NCBI GenBank assembly: GCA_028710655.1
Contig: JAQTTS010000068.1
Span: 1-9,134 of the forward strand
Length of the DNA: 9,134 bases
Direction: 5' to 3'
Origin: Dehalococcoidales bacterium
GTDB lineage: Bacteria; Chloroflexota; Dehalococcoidia; Dehalococcoidales; UBA5760
Every line of letters starts with the position of its first letter. Position 1 is the first letter of the stretch. The notes beneath the pieces are model-generated. The model searched no databases. It saw only the letters and a list, made by a program, of their open reading frames with translations, and was not told the DNA's origin. Below are positions 5,151 through 9,134 of the stretch, piece after piece. The translations under genes and the position numbers were made by a program.

Positions 5151-6875
5151 ATGCGTAATCTTTGCAAAAAAGCTATACGTCTTGTCCTGCTGGCTGTGAT
5201 AGTTGCTCTGTTCGTGGCTACCCCGGTTCTTGCATACACATACAGTGCTCAAGTATCTATTACCGAGTCTACAGGCACAAGCTACACGATGCTTCCTGTG
5301 TCTTGGGCACAAAATAACGACTGGCTCGCGGATAATGGATACATGACCGCAACTGCACTGGATACTCGTGTGCAGACGGTTGGCGGTCTTAATAAGCCGT
5401 GGATGGTAACGGAAGACAAGATGCTGACAGCTATTCCTGTTGGAGCAAGTTCACAGACAAACCTGATTTTTGCTACTGGGGAGTCGGCGGCAACGTCGAT
5501 GGACATCATTACCGGCTACGGCGGTTATGTCACAGTTGCGGATGCGGCTGCTTTGGAGCTCGGCAATAACTTTTCACTAGAGTTCAACGACTTATATCTT
5601 GATGCCAGTAGTGCTGATGACATACTGGTCAAGAATGACTCATTTGACTTCACATCAGATGGAACAGGAACTGTTTCCGCTATGATTTATGACTACACAA
5701 CTATGGTTGAAACCAATAGTAGGGCTACTAGCTGGAGAGTACCAAGTGCAGAAGGACAGACTTTCCAAGCTACTGCTACAGCCTATGTCAGCCAGATTGA
5801 GGTAAATGTTACACTTAATCCATTGACGAATGTAACATTCCGATTATATGCAACAGCAGCAGGAGCACCAACAGGTGGAATACTGGCTACGTCGGCTTTG
5901 ATAGCCAACATACCATCTACAGGTTGGAATACAGTTGATTTCCTTGTTCCGTATGAAATCATAAATGGGACAACTTATGCGGTAATCGCTGTCGGCGGAG
6001 CTGGTGCAGGGTGGAGATACGAAAATACTAATCCTTATGCAAATGGATCGGAATACAATACGATTACATTTGATGGTGATGGTAACATCACAGGAAGTGT
6101 ACAGCAAGCTGCTAATGATCTTAACTTGCGGGTAAATTATTCTCCTTATGTTGAAGCATCAGGGGTAAGTACAGGGGAACATGACATCACTGTAGCATCA
6201 GACGGAACTGATTTCACTCTGACTATTGATACTGTGGAGGAAGACTCTGTTGCTATCGGCGCTATGTCAGCTCCAGACAACGGCAATAACTGGGTGATTG
6301 GTTCTGCTATTACTCCTTACTACGGTTATTATAAGCATACAGTTTCCGGAACGCTTATCGCATGGTATCAGCCGGTAGCCATAATATCCGGGACAACTCT
6401 CCCCGACCGTGAAGGAGTCGCGCAGAATGGCGTAATAACATGGGGTGCCAATCCTACAGGAATAAGGGTAACGGTCGGCAGTATGGTCAGTTCAGGACAG
6501 TCCGGTTCCCTGGTTGATGCCGATACCAGCACTGGCGACCTGCTTCCTGTCGCTGGTGGTTCGGACTGGGACACGGCACCTAGCGTCGGAGGGTCACTTC
6601 TCACTCACCCCTTGCGCCCGTTGATAGTCGCTGTCTCTGACAATACTACTCTGTCTGAACGGCAAGTCTGGGTATTATTCGGCGTTACAACTGTTATCTT
6701 TGTAACTGTTCTGGTTGGAGCTAACGTCCGAGGTCATCACCTGATAACCGGTATTGCCGCGTCCGCTGTTATCATACTGATGGTAGTCTGGACGATATTC
6801 CCTATACTGTCTCTGGCGGTAATAATCATTGCCGTCTGGGGAGGACTAATCAGCGAGAGGAGTCCCAGCTTATGA
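5151..6875 (+). CDS. Sec-exported surface protein, beta-rich ectodomain and three C-terminal membrane helices, 574 aa
   Basis: ATG 5151 follows GGGAG at 5136-5140. Residues 1-28 form a typical signal peptide (basic start, VLLAVIVALFVATPVLA core, cleavage after VLA). The ectodomain (about 29-500) has a lectin/LamG-like pattern, in which a strand region around 140-180 resumes near 333 with STGEHDITVASDGTDFTLTI, then DNGNNWVIGS and LIAWYQP. Between them, about residues 183-332 resemble the 'choice-of-anchor' type beta-sandwich (GQTFQA, GAPTGGILATS, GTTYAVIA, NPYANGS), which looks like a domain inserted within a domain. Three hydrophobic helices follow at about 505-523, 530-548 and 549-567. With the signal cleaved, the ectodomain faces outward and the short charged end faces inward. 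It is probably a spike, adhesin or envelope component. The stop overlaps the next ATG (ATGA). Confidence 0.85.
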   Translation: MRNLCKKAIRLVLLAVIVALFVATPVLAYTYSAQVSITESTGTSYTMLPVSWAQNNDWLADNGYMTATALDTRVQTVGGLNKPWMVTEDKMLTAIPVGASSQTNLIFATGESAATSMDIITGYGGYVTVADAAALELGNNFSLEFNDLYLDASSADDILVKNDSFDFTSDGTGTVSAMIYDYTTMVETNSRATSWRVPSAEGQTFQATATAYVSQIEVNVTLNPLTNVTFRLYATAAGAPTGGILATSALIANIPSTGWNTVDFLVPYEIINGTTYAVIAVGGAGAGWRYENTNPYANGSEYNTITFDGDGNITGSVQQAANDLNLRVNYSPYVEASGVSTGEHDITVASDGTDFTLTIDTVEEDSVAIGAMSAPDNGNNWVIGSAITPYYGYYKHTVSGTLIAWYQPVAIISGTTLPDREGVAQNGVITWGANPTGIRVTVGSMVSSGQSGSLVDADTSTGDLLPVAGGSDWDTAPSVGGSLLTHPLRPLIVAVSDNTTLSERQVWVLFGVTTVIFVTVLVGANVRGHHLITGIAASAVIILMVVWTIFPILSLAVIIIAVWGGLISERSPSL

Positions 6876-9134
6876 TACATCGAATAAAACGGTACTTGTC
6901 TGTCCTGTTGGTCTGCCTGATATCCTTATCTGTCATAATGTCCACATCCCCTGTTCAGGCTATCAATGAACCGGATACCGAGCCTCAAGTTTCTGCTGTG
7001 TATGTTTATGAATTTGAGAACGGTGCTGTCGGCGTCCTTATCGATTACTATCTCGACTATGCCACGCTCCCGGATGAGACGGCTACTGATTCCTATCTCG
7101 GTGTATTCGTAGATACAGACGGCGTGACGCAGCTCAAAGCCGTAGCACCGTATACGTTCGTGGACAGTGGTTACGGTCGCGGTCTTATCTGGATACCATT
7201 CACGGCAGCAGAAGCTACAGCGGCAAGTCTGGACTCAGCTGATATTGCGAACTACCGTGTCTGGCTGACAGGGAATCCAACTTTGCCGTGGACAGACGTA
7301 ACGGCTACCGGGGCAATGACTGGCGCCGTTGCTGATGACGGCGGAGTACAGACAGATGAAACAGCGGAGTCCAATAGCGTTGCTGCCAATGATATGACCC
7401 TGCTCCCGGCGGTCCCGGCAGTAAATGATGCGTATTACTTCGGAGGTGCAGACCCGTTTGACCTGCTGACGATTAACATAGGTACGCAAGGCAGTGGTAC
7501 ATGGGACATTACGTGGGAATACTGGAACGGCAGTGCATGGACATCACTGAGCGGGATATCCGACGGCACTCTTGCTTTTGAAGCGGCTGTAGGTAATCGC
7601 GATGTGTCATGGACAATGCCAACCAACTGGAATACTGTTGCAGTAAACGGTACGGCTGCCTACTGGGTTCGTGCCAGAGTCAGTTCCTACACCGCTGTAG
7701 TTACTCAGCCACTTGGTACGCAGTCATGGATAAACCCGGCTGATTCTCCCCCCAAGACAATCACAACTGTCAATCAGTGGGTCACATCCAGCGTATCGGA
7801 AACTCTGGCTTCCCGTATCCTTTACTATACCGATGTTCTAGAGATAGCCTGGACGCTAGATATGGTGGAGTCCACGGCGGACGGCAATAGACTGACATCA
7901 GTCGGGGAGAGCTATTTCACGAACGTCATAGCCGGTTGCCGTACTTTAGCCCCTGATGCCTTCTCCGATGTGACCTCCGACCCCAACTATATCCCTGTAA
8001 GCTATGATACTGCTTTCGGGGCTACCGCTACATCCGGAACGGCTACTGTCGTTGGCTCCCCACAGACTCTAGCCGAAGGCACAGATACAGTTGATACTGG
8101 AATCACCGTTGGCACTATCATTATCAATCTTGCGCAATGGACAAGAGGGACAATTACAGATGACACAGGGACTATGGCTGGCTCTCCGGTTACGTTATAC
8201 CCGGGCGTGAATACTTTGACCGTGAACGCTGCCGGAACATTCACTACTGACCTGGAGGTAGTCGATACAGCGACAACGTTCGATGATGCTGTCACAGGAA
8301 CCGGGTTTGACTTGACAGGTCTCGCAACCGTGTTCGGTATGTCACGGTGGATGCTGTCCGGCATCGTTTGGACATTTGTAACCATTCTCGTCTGTGCTGC
8401 CGCGTATATCGGTGGTCGCCGTTCAAGTCTCGGTGATGGTGGAGGTGCGTCCAAAGTTGTCATGGTACTGTTCGCTATCATGATGATCGGCGGTATGCTG
8501 CTCGGACTTCTTCATCCGCTGGTTGTCTCATTCATGCTGATAGCCTATGGAGCATTCATCGGATATGTCCTCTTCTTCCGTTCCGAGTCTCTGCATAAGG
8601 GGTTTATGTTCATGATGTGGATGTTCGTTATTGTCTCAATATCCGGTAATATTGCTGCGTCGGGGCAATCAGGAATAACCACTACCCGGCTCACATCAAC
8701 CATAACAGATACTGAGACTGCCAGTATTCCGGTTGCCAGTACAGCTGGCTTTCCTGACTCAGGGATCATAGTTATCGGTGATGAGCAGATATCTTATCCC
8801 GATAAAGACGCTACTCACTTTCTGGACACTACATTCAATCCTATTATTCGTGGCAGCGGTGATACGGAAGCAGTCGCTCATGCGGAGAACGCCAGTGTCC
8901 GGACCAAAGAGTCGTACATTATCAATGCGTCGCTGGATTATAAGATTGCTCGTATCACGGACTCTGCCGGTGTTTTGTCGTACATCGCGATGCCATTCCT
9001 GTTGCTGGATCTGGTGTTCACGTTCTTCAAGTTACCGCTGGAGTTCTTTGGCACAGACCTGGCTGTTCTATCCTATATCTGGATGGTCGTTGCAGTCGGT
9101 ATGATTTTCGGGTTCGTAGTGACCTTGGCTGGCG
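6872..9134 (+). CDS. Sec-exported polytopic surface protein, at least 754 aa (3' end outside window)
   Basis: The frame is open from ATG 6872 to the right edge, with AGGAG 9 nt before the start. Residues 1-30 are a signal peptide ending PVQA. The ectodomain to about 490 includes, near 185-282, a domain with EYWNGSAWTSL and AAYWVRARV, a pattern common in phage and surface proteins. Four hydrophobic helices follow (about 494-514, 529-548, 551-570, 577-597). Next comes an external loop of about 95 residues with IPVASTAGFPDSGIIVIGDEQISY and IRGSGDTEAVAHAENA, a small beta domain I know from many phage proteins. At least two more helices lie at about 700-718 and 729-754. Positive residues in the first inner loop (RRSSLGDGGGASK) fit the outside-N-terminus topology. 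The first three helices resemble those of the preceding protein. The function is unknown; a spike/anchor or a VirB6/TrbL-like channel component are both possible. Confidence 0.85.
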   Translation, partial: MIHRIKRYLSVLLVCLISLSVIMSTSPVQAINEPDTEPQVSAVYVYEFENGAVGVLIDYYLDYATLPDETATDSYLGVFVDTDGVTQLKAVAPYTFVDSGYGRGLIWIPFTAAEATAASLDSADIANYRVWLTGNPTLPWTDVTATGAMTGAVADDGGVQTDETAESNSVAANDMTLLPAVPAVNDAYYFGGADPFDLLTINIGTQGSGTWDITWEYWNGSAWTSLSGISDGTLAFEAAVGNRDVSWTMPTNWNTVAVNGTAAYWVRARVSSYTAVVTQPLGTQSWINPADSPPKTITTVNQWVTSSVSETLASRILYYTDVLEIAWTLDMVESTADGNRLTSVGESYFTNVIAGCRTLAPDAFSDVTSDPNYIPVSYDTAFGATATSGTATVVGSPQTLAEGTDTVDTGITVGTIIINLAQWTRGTITDDTGTMAGSPVTLYPGVNTLTVNAAGTFTTDLEVVDTATTFDDAVTGTGFDLTGLATVFGMSRWMLSGIVWTFVTILVCAAAYIGGRRSSLGDGGGASKVVMVLFAIMMIGGMLLGLLHPLVVSFMLIAYGAFIGYVLFFRSESLHKGFMFMMWMFVIVSISGNIAASGQSGITTTRLTSTITDTETASIPVASTAGFPDSGIIVIGDEQISYPDKDATHFLDTTFNPIIRGSGDTEAVAHAENASVRTKESYIINASLDYKIARITDSAGVLSYIAMPFLLLDLVFTFFKLPLEFFGTDLAVLSYIWMVVAVGMIFGFVVTLAG

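Noticed and set aside
8002..8481. 159-residue open frame on the minus strand
   Set aside because: It is antisense to the last exported protein, rich in Val/Pro/Ser as expected from a shadow frame, and has no start signal.
8778..9104. 108-residue + strand frame near the right edge
   Set aside because: It overlaps the continuing 754-residue frame, whose membrane helices and loop domain are clearly coherent.
1..9134. tRNA, rRNA, insertion sequence or attachment site
   Set aside because: I saw no cloverleaf pattern, transposase or integrase motifs, or terminal inverted repeats by reading. Small non-coding RNAs could be missed.
5151..9134. Ordinary tailed-phage tail fibre or baseplate genes
   Set aside because: Some domains recall phage structural proteins, but both proteins carry signal peptides and several membrane helices, which cytoplasmic tail assembly would not use.

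Overview
The window looks like part of an uncultivated virus or virus-like mobile element, roughly half G+C. All nine supported genes lie on the + strand and are closely packed, most of them behind GGGAGG-type ribosome binding sites. No replication, terminase, capsid, portal, integrase or tRNA gene is recognisable. A TTGACA/extended -10 promoter and a hairpin plus T-run terminator favour a bacterial host. An archaeal host is not excluded, because a TTAAA-type box sits about 25 nt upstream of a gene that lacks a clear ribosome binding site.

Region 1 (1-858) encodes five small, mostly very basic proteins in a row. They are the tail of a protein with a GKRGGKY...VYI motif like the 'PBCV basic adaptor' family, an 82-aa unknown, a 46-aa basic protein, and two lysine-rich proteins of 30 aa (GTG start) and 61 aa. 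The last two look like duplicates: both have KTxKKxxKxTTKRxK near the start and NWP at the end. The region closes with an intrinsic terminator at 892-918.

Region 2 (941-9134, open at the right edge) starts at a promoter and reads as one operon. It holds a 44-aa zinc ribbon protein, a 1187-aa multi-region protein with two predicted membrane segments and three exact 25-residue repeats, a 145-aa acidic protein, and two consecutive Sec-exported proteins. The last of these (at least 754 aa) runs off the window. Genes are joined by an abutting stop/start or by ATGA overlaps, except for a 17-nt gap before the 574-aa gene.

Three links tie the operon together. A short acidic motif, SDLxx[LV]x[DE]ED[IV], occurs at the C-terminus of the 1187-aa protein and recurs in the acidic protein. 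The two exported proteins share a similar three-helix membrane module (WxLxG...FVT[VI]LVxA) and the same predicted topology. Their ectodomains carry beta-rich domains of kinds common in phage and surface proteins. My inference is a membrane-anchored surface or particle-assembly module, either of a membrane-containing, non-classical-tailed virus or of an envelope-spanning transfer machine, preceded by small basic proteins that may bind nucleic acid. The function remains unproven.
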